A stretch of DNA of 64,000 nucleotides. Origin: Whitmania pigra (lineage: Eukaryota; Annelida; Clitellata; Hirudinida; Haemopidae). Within the stretch, counting starts at the first letter, position 1; every line of letters begins with the position of its first letter. The stretch covers positions 420,001 to 484,000 of the forward strand of contig JAJTWR010000392.1 of the NCBI GenBank assembly GCA_021613335.1. The letters are read 5' to 3'. The position numbers were made by a program, and so were the translations under genes. Shown here in pieces: positions 29,711 to 43,020 of this stretch. The notes beneath the pieces are model-generated. The model saw nothing but the letters and a program-made list of their open reading frames with translations. It was not told the origin of the DNA and searched no databases.

Positions 29711-32052
29711 ATGTCTACGATGATGTTCAGAGGAATATTCTTCTTTTACGTTTTGGCGCTTGTTCTTGAGCCGATGATGTGTGCTCCTCTGATCAAGACA
29801 GACCAGGTAGCAACGAGAGTTGATGATGAAAATGTGGAAAAGGCAACTGAGGAAAGAAGTGCAAGCAACAAAATTCATAACGAAGAATTTGCTGTCGTAA
29901 TGATAGTTTTACCATTATAATATAATAATTACTTTTACTAGTATAAGTAATATTTATTACTTTATAATTTATGTTTAATTTTACTATAACGTTACAGTTA
30001 TTTAATAAATTTTTATGTTATTAAGTTTTAAAACAAATTCAAGTTAAATTTGTTTTTTCCTTTTAATTTGACGTTTTTCTATTAGGTTGGATACAGAAAT
30101 GATAGGGTATCTAGGCCATATTATTTTTCTTTGTTTTTGAATGGCATTAAATAATATTATATAATAATATAATAATTATTTTAAACCGCAACTTTCTAAT
30201 TCCATTTTCTCAGAACTACCTCAAAAGGTATGGATATTCGAATCCTGTTATTTCTAAAAACAGTCTTGTGGACTTCAGAGACGAACTGAAGGAAAGTTTA
30301 AAAAGAATGCAGAAGTTTTTCAAGTTGAACGTAACAGGTTTAAACATTATCAACAATTATTAATGTTTAATTGATAATTAAAGTATTGCGATAAAATGAA
30401 ATTATTAAAATAAATTTATTTAATAATTTTTTTAATTTAAGTATTTAAATAATTTATTTTATTTTGTTTTAAAAGTATCGTACAAATTTCCAAAGCTTGC
30501 GAAGTAACAGCGCGGCTAAGCATTTTGTTTTATTAAATAAATTTAATTTTTAATAAAATCTTGCATAGGTAATGTTGTTATTCACGGATAAATTCACAGG
30601 TGAACTGGACGAAGAAACCTTAGCGGTGATGAATTCTCCTAGGTGTTCACTTCCGGATATAATAAGAGGAGCTGATGGTCGGCAGAAAAGATATCTTACT
30701 TCAAGTGAGTTATAGAATTTTGAAGTTATTAATTAAACTATTTATCAAAAGGGTGTGTCGGAAAGATTTTAAATGTTAAATTACCTGCATCTCCACATTA
30801 AACGACTAATTTAAATAATGACAGGAAGATGGAGATCAAACAAGTTGACGTACAGATTAATAAATTATCCTTCACATTGGAATAATTTCTCCAGCACAAG
30901 TGAAATCGATTTTGTAATCGACAAGGGCCTTAAGGTTGATTTATTTATTCGTAAAGTTATAATTGGTAAAACAACACTCGTTAAAAATCAGTAAGATTTT
31001 TTTTACTAAGATGATTTAAATCTTTTATGATTTAATGATGATTGAATGATTAATGAATAAACGATAAATTTACTTAGACTTTTAAAATTTAAATCTTTAG
31101 ATATGGACACAACATGCCGATTTGAACATTTCGAAATCTTTGGACTCAACGGCCAACTTGCAATTGGCCTTCCACCGCGGTTATCACGGAGATGGCGATC
31201 CTTTCGATGGCATGGGCAATACAGCTGGCAACACAGCTGGCAATACACTCGCCCATGCCACTCTTCCAGAAATAGGCGAAATACACTTTGACGATGACGA
31301 ACTATGGTCTAAATATAATTATGGTATGTCAAGTGGATAACTTAAATTATTTTATAATTTTATTAAAATTGATGACTTCTAAACTATCCATTTAATTATC
31401 TGGTTGTTCTAACTTATTACCATCATCTGGTTATTGTTTTTTAGTAAACAGCAACATGACTTCATAAATTCCGATTGGCAGGCACTAATCTCGAACAAGT
31501 GGCAGCACACGAGGCAGGTCATGCGCTGGGACTTTTGCACACAGATGATCAGAAAGCACTCATGCATTCAAAATACTCTTTCCGCAGAAACTTTAAGTTG
31601 GGAGAGGATGACATCAGAGGCATACAATACCTGTATGGTTAGCGACTTTCTCTCTGTTTTTGTTATAGTATGGATTCCAAAATTTTAAAAAAAAATAGAA
31701 AAAATAAAGACACTGTCCGCGTACTATAATATTGTTCTTGGGTTCGCAATATATCGAAATATTTTTATTGTTCCATCGATGAGTGATATCGATTTTTCTG
31801 TAGGTTGTTATGTGTCCAGATGAGATTGTACGTGAAATAAATCTTTCCTTTCGTGAAAAACACCACGCTTGCCCATATTATTGTGACAGCTATTCATATT
31901 TTTATAGCTTATGACTTGTCTGATAAAAAGATTTCCAACGCACATTTCAATCAACTATAGCAACAAAACCACTTAGTAACTTGGAATTACCCTAAAATTG
32001 AGACGAATTAATTTTAGGCCCCCGATCGCAAACTATCGATGACTACTACTAG
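29711..32052 (+). CDS. Matrix metalloproteinase E, 7 exons (about 312 aa)
   Basis: Exons: 29711-29896, 30214-30337, 30600-30704, 30825-30934, 31101-31323, 31482-31637, 32018-32052 (939 nt, phases consistent). If intron 6 is retained, the frame ends at once at TAG (31640-31642). Signal peptide; switch SPRCSLPD; furin site GRQKR; structural-site HGDGDPFDG followed by an unusual NTAGNTAGNT insertion (a duplicated 12-bp unit); zinc site [11 protein letters not shown]. The Met-turn reads ALMHS, without the usual Tyr-Pro. The start was set at 29711 because the upstream ATG of the duplicate (34602) is mutated here. AATAAA at about 32326. The tail is very short ([11 protein letters not shown]). Confidence 0.85.
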
Positions 32053-32925
32053 GACATTTACCCAAAAGACTAACGCAAAGCTTCCAGCCATCACATCTTG
32101 ACCAACGTCATTCATTGGAGCTTAGACTTAATTCATAAATTCTGTTGGGCTCATTAGGTTCCTTAGAAAATATAGCAAAAGGTTTTTTCGATTACATCTT
32201 AGTTTAGCTTCACAGGTGCTTTTTTCTTTAAATTTCCAGTTAAGTTGTTGTGAACATTGAAAGAGGAAGATTTCCACTTCACTACTAATATTTTTTTTGC
32301 ATTTATTGACAATTTATTGGCTTATAATAAACTTTAAAGCACTTAGTTTGGTGTTACTATTGTGTTTGATGGGATTTATGGTTCAATTTGAAATTAGACA
32401 AAGTTGGCTACGAACGAATAATTTTGTTCAATAAGTTCACTTGTCTTATACCAGCAGACACTTATATATATAATGGGTCACAGGATCCTGTACTTCTTGA
32501 GAGGAGGTTTACCCTGGATCTCATGTCTCATGTTATCGATGCTGTGAGACAAATCTCACCATCATCTCAAAATGAAACATTCTGTCTAAAATTACAAATT
32601 TTTTTTTTAATATTTACTAAACATCAAATATTTCAGTCCAACGAAAACATTTAACTAGAAGCTCACCTATTCGAACAATTCTTGAGTGAATTCATTGCAG
32701 CATTGTTGTAGATTGGTACACAATTGGACTAGTCGTTCCAGTCAATACTTTCTCGAGCTTCCCCTCCATTCGAAGAATTGCCATTTGTTCACATATTTCA
32801 TTGAATTTCCGATCATACCAAGGTGAAATTAAAGTAAAAATGTTAAGAAATTAAATGATTTAACATTTTCTCAAGTTATTTACCCTTCATAAAGTCATGA
32901 AAAAAATTGTCCAATGGATTGACTC
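32053..32925. other. 3' flank of gene E and spacer
   Basis: 31640-32400 is duplicated downstream of the copy at 34602 (36120-36950). At 32680-32830 the - strand has a short coherent reading (RKFNEICEQMAILRMEGKLE) without start or family. No gene called. Confidence 0.4.
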
Positions 32926-32929
32926 GAAA

Positions 32930-33760
32930 ACACTTATAACTTTTTTCAATGGGGCCCACCTCCCACCCTCTGGAACACTTCCAGGGTTCATGGGTCCATC
33001 CTTGTAAAAACCCCAGCAGCATCCAGGGGCCAAACAAGGTGATGTCCTCGGAGTACCGGGACTTCCAGACGGCCCTTGCCCCAAACCAGGTCGACATGAT
33101 GCCAGCCAATCCTCATAAACACTGAACCTGAGGCAGAGCCTAAGAATTCCCGAAACATGCCGACCGTCAGAACAGATGGAACATCAGGAAGGCTACTATC
33201 GCGTCACAAGGAGTTGTTTCACTGTGAATGTGAACTGTAAGTCTGGTCTGTCCCAGCGGTCTGCAATATCGGAGGATGAGGTCTCAATTTCATAAAATAT
33301 GATCCCGCCGATGCAATGCACCAGTGGAGAAAACCACTGGGCTGGTCTCTCCACTGGTGCATTACCCCGGCGGGCATAAAAGCAATGAAACAGAAACCTG
33401 ATTCGACGCCAATCTCCCTAAACGTTTCGATGATCCCAGTGGACATGCGCAGCTTCACAAACTTCCAAGTAACGCGAGAAATAGACCCGCCATTAGCTTC
33501 ATTTGAACCTAGGTACGGAATGGCTGGTTCATCCTAGGATGCTAAAGGTTCAAAACGTACGGAGTGGATGAACACCAGTTCGAACTGGGCTGAGGTCTGG
33601 GTAGCCCTTCGTCCATGACCCCTCAAAAACCCTGTCGGGTCACCGGGTGACTCAAGTTGCTGCTGAGGTTTCGTAATGGTTCCATCAACCTTGGGAGCGT
33701 CCAGCCCCAGAATTAAGAAGCAATAACTGTAAAATATATTTAGCAATCGCAATTTGTCGG
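32930..33760. other. GC-rich island of unknown origin
   Basis: The base composition is clearly higher in G+C than anything nearby (several lines look near 55%). It contains the long palindrome at 33304-33374. Several overlapping short open frames on both strands follow from the lack of AT-rich stops. No family recognised. It could be an inserted element or horizontally acquired DNA. Confidence 0.5.
33304..33374. repeat. Large palindrome/hairpin
   Basis: Inner arms AATGCACCAGTGGAGA (33315-33330) and TCTCCACTGGTGCATT (33348-33363) are perfect complements around a 17-nt loop. Outer arms CCCGCCG (33304-33310) and CGGCGGG (33368-33374) extend the pairing. Sits inside the GC-rich island. Confidence 0.9.
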
Positions 33761-34542
33761 TTAAGTTGTGGACTTATCTGCCTGATAAAACTCACAGATC
33801 ACTAGAATTCTTTTGTAGCGAACACTACCGGTCCAGCATTAGAGAAGCAAATCCCGTCAGATGAGACTTGAGCTGATGAGCATCTTCTTGTAAAAAACGT
33901 TTCTGGACTTCGACTGATACCCTTTGACGATTTGCAATTGAGGTTCTGACTTATCAAAGTTCGTGATCAAATAAAATCCGCAATAGCATATGCACTTATC
34001 AAGGCAATCCTTACACTAATTGGTGGATGATTCAAATGAATGCCTGACTAAGATCGCAGAGGCCGCCGTTTTGTGCCGTAAATGAGAAATGCTCGATAGA
34101 AAACATTTATATTATAAACAATCCTAAATTAATCATACGACTTTAATGCAACAATTAAAGTAGTAGGAAATACAAATCAGCAACAATAGTCGATCAGTTA
34201 CATGATTAATCCATCAGGTCCGCATCGCAGTTCAAAAAATCGCAACTGAAAAGAAAATGGCGTGGAAATGCGAATAGGATGACGTTATTTCTCGTCTTCA
34301 TTTTATCGACATGCTTTATTCAATAAAAACAAATTGGCCTAATCATTAGATTTTTGAATTTAATAAAAGTAATTACTTGGCAATTAATGTTGATATATTT
34401 GCGCACATTTTTATAAATTCCTAAATCGTCAAAAGTGTTCAGTATTGTACGTCTTCATTCGAGCCATGTTTAAATTACCTGTGATATTGTCCAATAACGC
34501 ATATTGAGTTGATTTTTCGGCAGGATATTGTCAACAAGATTA

Positions 34543-34551
34543 TTATAAAAG
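34543..34551 (+). promoter_or_regulatory. TATA box of the MMP copy at 34602
   Basis: TTATAAAAG in a flank nearly identical to that of gene E. The promoter may still be active although the gene body is broken. Confidence 0.55.
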
Positions 34552-34601
34552 ACCACAATTAGAAGCTTCATATCAGACGATATCAGAGTCTAAAAAGTAT
34601 A

Positions 34602-36634
34602 ATGTTGCGAATAGCTATCTTAATGTCTACGATGATGTTCAGAGGAATATTCTTCATTTGCTTTTTGGCGCTTGTTCTTGGGCCGATGATGTGTGCTCCT
34701 CTGATCAAGACAGACCAGGTAGCAGAGAGAGTTGATGATGAAAATGTGGAAAAGGCAACTGAGGAAAGAAGTACAAGCAACAAAATTTATAACGAAGAAT
34801 TTGATGTCGTGAGGATAGTTATACAATATATTGTTTTTAATATTATATTATTATAATTATAATAATGCAATATAATGGGATATTGTATTACTACTTTTCA
34901 TTCTATGTTTATTTTTACTTTAACGATGCAATTATTTTTTGTTTATTTATGATGTTAAGTTTTAAAAATGAACATGACTTCTCAAAATTTCTAACTGTTG
35001 CAAGTTAAATTTGGTTTTCTTTTTCTCTTTAAATTTTACAGTTTCCTGTTAAGCTGGTTTTTATTGAAGTAACTGCTCTGTTTATTTAAATAAATAAATA
35101 TTCAAATATTGAAACGATATGGACTGGATGGATATGCACCTGGGTTGCATTAAGTAATATTATAAGTATTGATTTTAAACTAAACTTTTACACTTTCTTC
35201 TTCTCAGAACTATCTCAAAAGGTATGGATATTTCAATTCCAATGTTTCTATAAACAGTCGTGGCTTCAAAGTCGAGCAGAAGGAATGTTTAAAAAGAATG
35301 CAGACGTTTTTCAAGTTGAACGTAACAGGTTTAATTATTATCCACACTTAGTACTGTTAAAGTTAAAATTCAATTACATTATTATAATTTGTCTTTAATG
35401 CAATGATTAATATTTGTATTACATCCTCAATAAATCGTTTTATGGGTTACATCTGGAAAATTGGTGCAAACATTAATATAAGACTGTCTTATATTTTTGG
35501 GAAACACGGTATACATAAGTCACATAAAAGTTACATTAATATAAAACTTAAGAAGGCTAAGATTAGTTAGGATTTTATTTAAATTTAAATCTTCAGATAT
35601 GGTCACAACATGCTGACATACACTTCTCAAGATCTCAGGAATCGAATGCCCACTTGAAATTGGGCTTCTATAAAGGTGATCACAGATCCAATAAGATTGA
35701 TTACGTTGCTTTTGCCAACTTTGCTGGTGACCCATTACATGGTCTCATAAGCTTCAACGATGACGAAATCTGGTCGAAAGACGACTATGGTATATCAAGT
35801 CTCGATCGTTAAGATGCTTTTCAAATTGACTTAAATTTAAATTATTTAATAGTCGAAATATAAAATGATAATTTAAATATTTTCCATTTAATTATCTAGC
35901 TACCACTATTCCTAATCAAAGATCTGGTTATTATTTTTAATTATTGGCATAACTTTATGAATTCCGTTTGGCAGGTTATAATCTTGAACAAATTACAGCA
36001 CATGAGGCAGGCCACCTACTGGGACTCGATCATTCAAATGATTCTCAGTCAATCATGCTTAAGAACTACTCTTTCCACAGAAACTAAGTTGGGAGACGAT
36101 GACATCAGAGGCATACAATACCTGTATGGTTAGCGATTTTCTCTTTATTGATACTTTTGTGCGGATTCTAAAACAACAAAAAAAAATGCTTTCTGCATAC
36201 TGTAATAATATTCTGGAGTAATTAAGCAACATAGTGATATCGATTTTTGTATTTTACGTAGAAGATCATGCCGCCTTTACTGGATGAGATTGTAATCTCT
36301 AAATCTTTCCTTTCATGAAAAACATACTGCATGTAACTATTACTGTATATATTGTGGTTTCTCAGATAGTAAAAAATAATTGATGCCTATTGATTTTTGA
36401 AACTTCAAGGATGCCCGATGCTTACATTTTTACATACAAAACTATTCATATATTTTATAGGTTTTGACTTTTCTTAAGATTTCGGTTTTTCCTGCTTTCC
36501 AACGTGCAATTCAATCGACTACAGCAACAAAGTTAATTCATAATTTGTGATTACCCTATAATTGAAACAACTCCATTTTAGGTCCCAGATTGGAAACAAC
36601 CGAGGGCTTCAATAGCGACGTTTATCAAAATGAC
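34602..36634 (+). pseudogene. MMP pseudogene, recent duplicate of gene E
   Basis: Exon 1 (34602-34808) and exon 2 (35208-35328) are open, but exons 3 and 4, with the cysteine switch, are missing. Exon 2 would join exon 5 (35597-35789) out of phase. Exon 5 has lost the DPFDG part of the structural-metal loop. Exon 6 (35975-36128) keeps HEAGHLLGLDH but has a 2-nt deletion giving AGAAACTAA, a stop, where gene E reads AGAAACTTTAAG. A tail exon matching that of gene E is at 36582. Flanks from about 34430 to 36950 parallel 29560-32400. Confidence 0.9.
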
Positions 36635-38494
36635 TAATGCAAAACTCCTTACAACCTCATTCTGACCAATGTTACTCACTAGACTCAATTCATAAATCTC
36701 GTTAGTTTTATTGGGTTAACAAAAGGTTCTTTTTCGATTACATCTTAGTTTAGCTTCACAGGTGTATTTTTCATTAAATTTCTAGTTAAGTCGTTGTGAA
36801 CATTGAAAGAGGAAGATTTCTCATACACCTAAAATTTTGTTACATTTAATGACAATTTATTGGCTTATAATAAACTTTAAAGTACTTAGTTTGGTATTAC
36901 TATTTTGTTTGATAAGATTTATGGTTTAATTTCAAATTAGACAAAATTGACGACAAACTTTGAGTTTAGTTCGAAAGGTATTGTCAATTCTGAGATATTG
37001 ATTAAGTATTGCAAGCCTATTTCTCAGTGATGCAAAGCTGGAATTAGTCAAAATTTCTTGTCTGCAACTAATTTAATTAAATTAAGTAGATAATTATTTG
37101 ACAAACAAGCTTCCTCTGAATTATCTGCTTATAGAATTTATGCACTTAACTGAAGATAATTTTCAAGTCACTGTCCGTTGACACTATCCAAGGAATGGCT
37201 TTGACAAAGGTACTGATAACAACTTTCAGGCTTATTGAATTTTAAATATAGTTTAAAACAGCTAAACTTTTGTAACTGTCAGAACCAGTATTTGTGTCTG
37301 CACCCATGGCAACCGTGTTCAAGATCCATCTGCCACATTCAGATATGTACTCAGCCTTTGATACATTGTCTGAAACTGAAGAGTTAACGTTAAATGCATT
37401 TTTGATAATAAAAGTAATGGCAAATAAAAATCAGCAAAACAATAAATTGCAATAAAAATAAATTTAATGCCACTAAAAATGCAAATGAAAAACAACAGTT
37501 GGTCGGTTGTATTAATTTTAAAATGGCACAACAACAAATGTATTTGGATGGAAAGTGTATTTTTTTAAGTGCATCAATAAGCACAAATCAAAGTTAAATG
37601 TTAAGCAATGGCATCCTACCAAGGTGCAATTGAGTCAGATGATAATCAGAGCAACGAGAAAAAAAGTCATCTTTTTGCTACAAATAAATCTTAAATCATA
37701 CTTCAAAAAATTCTCCATTTGGCATTAAGGGACGACACCCTCAATCCCATTTGTCAAAGGAATATATCTTAAGCAAAAGCAAAGAAAAACAGAAAAATAG
37801 TTGAATGAAGATTAAGTTAGGTAAGGTATATTTGCAAATTTTAGTCCCCAAAATTAAAAAAATAGATTCTTAATTGCTTAGATATTTGCAGAAATTTTCT
37901 CAGATCATGAAAAATCAAGCATAAAATGAACATAAAATGAACAAAAAGTCAGCTTAAAAAAAAAATTCACCAAAATTTAAGGTTATAAGTAATTACATGA
38001 TTAACAGAAAAATTTAATTCTTGAGTAAACCTCTTCATCTGAACTGTAATTCTTGAGTTTTGGATTTTTCTGCAAGAGGCAAAATTGGTCTTTTGCCAGT
38101 TTGACTTGATCAGAATTGCAGAGAAAAATTGCAAAATTAAGCAGAATCAGTGGATCTTTGTTCCTGCCATGTAGGAAACAATGTATGTATACTCATTACC
38201 TGAAACTACTTAGCATAGTTACTCAAACTTATTTATGCAGTTATGCAAACTTATTCAGGTTCAACTTGTTTTTAAATTGTTTGTGCAAACACATAGCTAA
38301 ATTCCCAATAATATATTAACAAGCTTATTACCATGCTTTCTATTTATAAAGCCAACTCCTTTCCAGCATCAAGGTAAAGAGTGCTTTGCTCACAATTAAT
38401 TGATTAACTAATTAATTAATTAATTAATGTTGTGTAAGTATTTTATTATATAATTGCAAAAACACATTTTAATAAAACAACAAAAAGAATGTAC
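36635..38494. other. Spacer between the MMP array and BBS4
   Basis: Includes the duplicated 3' flank of the MMP copy. On the - strand it may hold the 3' end of BBS4: one candidate exon at about 38027-38070 (KNPKLKNYSSDEE after an acceptor). Otherwise I see nothing. Confidence 0.4.
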
Positions 38495-41400
38495 TCATCA
38501 ATCTTGATGGCCTGAATGTAGGCATGCTTTGCATTGTTCTTATCACTGAGGTTGGTAAGAATAACTGAAATATTTTCAAATTTTAGCTAAATTATCTAAA
38601 TTTTATTAATAATAATTTTAACACATCAAATATCTTATTAGAGAATGGATTAAAATATTATCAGCCATAGTTTAGAACTAATTAATAATTCATTAGTCAT
38701 TGATTTTTCAAGTTTGTCAAGTGTCCCAGATATAAAAGCCATAGCTTAGTTAACCAAACAAATATTAAGCCTGTAATCCTAAACAAGTTCTTTTTAAATA
38801 AGAGCAGATTATCTTTATTTATTATAGTTAATGGTTAATGTATCAAACTACAAAACACAATAAAGCTGCTAAGCATGCTATAATAATTAAAATAAACAAT
38901 AACCGAAGCACGATCGATACCGTGCTTGCGATGCCGTACAAACGAAATCTGTTTACATTTTCACCTAGTTGACGTATTAAAATTAAAATGTTTAAAATCG
39001 AATCCGCCACCTGCCAACAGCACGAACAGTTGTGGCGACTTTGATCGCAGACTGATGGCAGAAGTTACAAAGTGAAATGCAGAGGCAAACTGTTGCATGG
39101 TGCAGTGGATGAGTGCCAGGTTGTACAACACCTTCCAATGAAAAGGCGACAGGTAGTGGGCTCTCTTCAAGCAGGTTATGGCCTTTGAATATCAAAACTT
39201 GTCTAACATATATATATATGTGAAAGGTATAAATAATAATAATAATAGTTAATAAATAAAACTGTGATAAAAAGTATAAATTATTGCAAGTAATATTAAT
39301 AAATGTAATAATATAATATCATATTAAGATAGAATAAATAACGAAGAATTTTGAATTCCATCAGGATGCTAAGTAGCATGGAGATATTTGAATATTAATA
39401 TAAGATTGGCATTTCTAAATGCTTTAAATGACTAATTATTAGGAATCAGCCACCACAATCAAATACAACAAGGCACAAGTCAAGTAAATAGCTATTGACC
39501 AACTAAGTCATAATGGTAGTTAAAAAGAAATTCAAAAGAGAAGAACAATTAAGCAAACAAGCTTTAATATTAAACCACATAAAAACAATCAATAAGAGCA
39601 AGTGGCAAAATATACAAACAGCAACATATTTCTTCTTGCTGAAGAAGCACATGCCCATGTTATTCCACAAGCACCCACTCTCAGAGACGCCCGACGCTTG
39701 TGCGGCATGTCTGTACTTCCCCAGAGCTACGTCGTGGTCTCCGTTGAGCTGAAGCATGCTGCCGACCGCAAGGATGGCCTTGAAGTTGCCCGGATCGAAG
39801 GTCAAAGCAGTGCCGAGACAATCGAAGGCTTTCTGATGATCGCCTAGCTGGAATGTCGTCGAGCGAATGCAGTGGTTTCCAAAAAAACTTAACGGACGGA
39901 ATCGTAATAAGTCTTATTGCAAGCCATGAAAATTTTAGAGATTTCGTCGTGTCAAAATTAGGTGCTTCTAATTTCAAAATATGATTAAGAATTTGCTTAA
40001 AATCACAATTTAGTAATTAGCTCGAAGGCATCAAAATTTACAATCACTAATGAGTAATTTATTTTAATTGAAATAAATTTTTTTAATTAAATTTAATTAA
40101 TGACCTGCATGTACAGAAGACCAAGAGTTGATAAAATCTCTGAGTTTTCGGGAGAAATTCTGCGAATTAAATAGTTTTATTGATGAATTGTCAAAATAGC
40201 TAATAGTAATAAAAATAGCAATTAACTGAATAGTTGAATGGACTGGCATAAATTGGCACATTCGGCATCAACAGGTAATAACTAAATTAGGAATAACTTA
40301 GAAATAAATACATTAAGTAATAAAATCCTTAAAAACAATTAAAACTGCTGTGGATGTACTCAAGAGCTTTCTGATAAGATGCAATTGCCATCTCCAAGTT
40401 CTTCTCTGCCAGATGAACTTTCGCCAACATGATGTGCGACAACTCGTTTGGCTTCAGAGACAAGGCTCGCTGCAGACAATCTTTGGCCTGAAAGTATTTG
40501 ACAAAGTAAATAAATTAAATAAAATTTAATAAGGCAACTCTTAATTGTAAGAGATACATAAAGAAAATTAAAATGCTAATTTAAAATTCACGAAATGATT
40601 ATAATTAATACATTGTGCCAATATATTAATTAATGCACAATGCATTATGAAATTTAAATAATCATTAATTTTTACTATTTTTGCTTTTAGTACAATTTTG
40701 GTCATACAATACTTAGCAATCCATTACCTAAGAAATAGTAATAATTTAAACTAAATCTTACAGATTTGAAGTCTTTCATGTAAACATAGCAGACACCTTT
40801 GTCATGGGATATTTTCTAGAATGAACATTAGCCATAATATTTTAATTATGTAATCAACATAAATAGTAAAATGAAATGTACCCATTCAGTTGGTGATAAT
40901 TTTTCAGCTTCTTTAAAAACATCAAGAGCTGCTTTGTGTCTTGCCAACAGAAATCTTTATGAATATATCCAATGCAAATGTTTAATATAATATTAACTTT
41001 AACCATCTCAATATTTAAAATATCCAAAATATTTAAATAAATTTATCCATAATATATCATCCTAAAGAATAAGCATAGAAAATCATAAACGAAAATTTTT
41101 GCCAAAATATAAACAGTTTTGAACAGGCATCCTTGAAAATTCAGAAATTAATAGGCATCACTTATTTTTAATGTAGGAGCAACCACTAACAAGGATCTAG
41201 CAACTTGCACAAATCCCGAGGTGCTGTGCGAGTTCAGCGCTGAACTGAGTTGAAACTGCCTCAGCGATTCATTCACATTTCCTTCCAGCCTCAAAACCTG
41301 TCCTTTAATGTAAGCGGCGTAATCACAGTTGCTCTTGGTCTCCTTCTGAAGTTTGTCTGCCAATGTTTTGCAAGCATCAAAATTTTTCCTCACAAAATGC

Positions 41401-41568
41401 AAGTGCAGGAGCCAGTTGTACTTGTCGTTCGAAACGTTCGAAATAGATGCTGTAACCAAATTTTTGATTTTATTACTAGGCACTTCGTCGTGTCAGCGTT
41501 TCGGTTTGGCCCAAACCTTTTTTAGCCTTATCAATAGCTGTAGAATCTCCAGCCGCTCTGATATCCAT
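38495..41568 (-). CDS. BBS4: Bardet-Biedl syndrome 4 protein (BBSome TPR subunit), 3' end unresolved
   Basis: Cilium trafficking subunit made of TPR repeats. Exons on the - strand, 5' to 3': 41568-41517, 41449-41191, 40954-40882, 40815-40762, 40487-40360, 40159-40105, 39847-39620, 39182-39011, 38564-38495. All phases agree. The start ATG gives [17 protein letters not shown]. Then come the conserved [62 protein letters not shown] and [20 protein letters not shown], each aligning with known BBS4 as I recall it. The last clear exon ends in phase 2 after [13 protein letters not shown]. The region that should encode the final TPR and tail is not convincing, so the C-terminus is open. Confidence 0.9.
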
Positions 41569-41879
41569 CCCCCGTACTTAATCTAATGTGGCAAAAGTAG
41601 GTTTCGGTAAAATAATAAAATCGCTTTAGGGAGCAACAGCTTCCATGACAACAGCCAAAAGCATCCGCGATAAATAACTTTAATTTTCATAATAATATAT
41701 TATGCAAAATATATGTCTAATATTTTGTTTTGAGTTACGGTAATTGTTACTTTTATTTATTATTTACATCTGGTTTAACGCAAATGAGCAAAAATTGTCC
41801 AAAATAATCCTATTCATAACTTTAAATCGAGGCGTTCAAAATTTTATAGGGAAGGGAAGGCCTTTTGCCAAGAACAGTT

Positions 41880-42060
41880 TTTCGAAGCCACAAAAAGTGC
41901 TTCTACTAGAGGGCTCAAATGTAGATTATATAGGAAGGCTTCGGGAAACTTGAAAACCAATTATTTCAGTTCAAGGGTGGTTTCCTTATGGAATAAACTA
42001 GATAAGGAAACCATCCATGCGGACATAGTAGATAAATTTAAAATGTACTGAAGTAAATTA
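41880..42060 (+). mobile_element. 5'-truncated LINE tail
   Basis: Reads STRGLKCRLYRKASGNLKTN, then YFSSRVVSLWNKLDKETIH and a short end, the familiar C-terminal end of a LINE ORF2. It lies between BBS4 and the GFOD gene on the opposite strand to both. Confidence 0.8.
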
Positions 42061-43020
42061 GGTTACTAGGACTAAGAGTGGCTATTACACAGATCCAGGT
42101 CTTCTCAACCACTACAAATATTTGTTATGTTAAATAAACTCGTAGCCACGAAATCCGTTCAAACCCAGGTTGTCTCCTAACATGTCTCGTTTTCATCGAC
42201 TTTCTCACTATTTTTAAGCAGCAATCCACGAAATGCCTCAATGGGCAACTTGCTTAATTTAATATTTCAATAATTATTATTAAGAATACAATATGTCCAA
42301 GAGCAACTTCCAATACATCAATTCAATCAATTACCAAATACAAAACGTTCAACAGCAACTCCCAATGCATCAATTCAATCATTTTGTAATATAATTAATC
42401 AACGTTCATCTGTGAAATTTAATAAATCTGCTAAAGGTGTAAAAACATTCTCCTAAGACAAGAGAACATCGAAACTTGTTTCAAGGTTGCATTCAATAAA
42501 AGCATTCAAAAAAGTGGTTAGCAGGAAGCATTCAGAGCACGCTGTTCTACCAGTTGATGATATTAATCTAGAAAATTATCATCAATAAAAACTACAAGAA
42601 ATCCATTAGAATAAATTAAAAAATCAGAGTTGGTAAATAAGATGCATTAAACTAACAGAGTCAACTAATATTCACTGAAAGTTATGATGCTAATGGGCTC
42701 AGAAATACAAAAACCAATGAGAATGCAGCAATTACAAACAAAATGAGTTCGAATATGTGTTCATGCAAAATAAAAGTGACTGGAAGTGACAGAACATTGT
42801 ATCGTTTAGAATTCAAAATCACAGGACAAACAAATAATTTAGCCATTGAAATGACAAGAAATAAATAAATAAAAATAAAATTGAGAAGAAATCTTTGATC
42901 ATAAATTAAATTTGAAAACACAGAAGGAAAGTCGACCAAAATCCGAGCAAATATAATGTTACGGCAACTTCATATTTGAAACCATAGAATGAAAGCCAAG
43001 TACCGACAGTTGCAGAGAGT
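42061..43020. other. Spacer between BBS4 and GFOD
   Basis: AT-rich. A partly repeated pair of segments with 'caatgcatcaattcaatca'-like sequence occurs at about 42300-42385. No gene supported. Confidence 0.45.

Noticed and set aside
33219..33752. Protein-coding gene in the GC-rich island
   Set aside because: Several overlapping frames on both strands are open because the composition lacks stops. None shows splice continuity or a recognisable domain.
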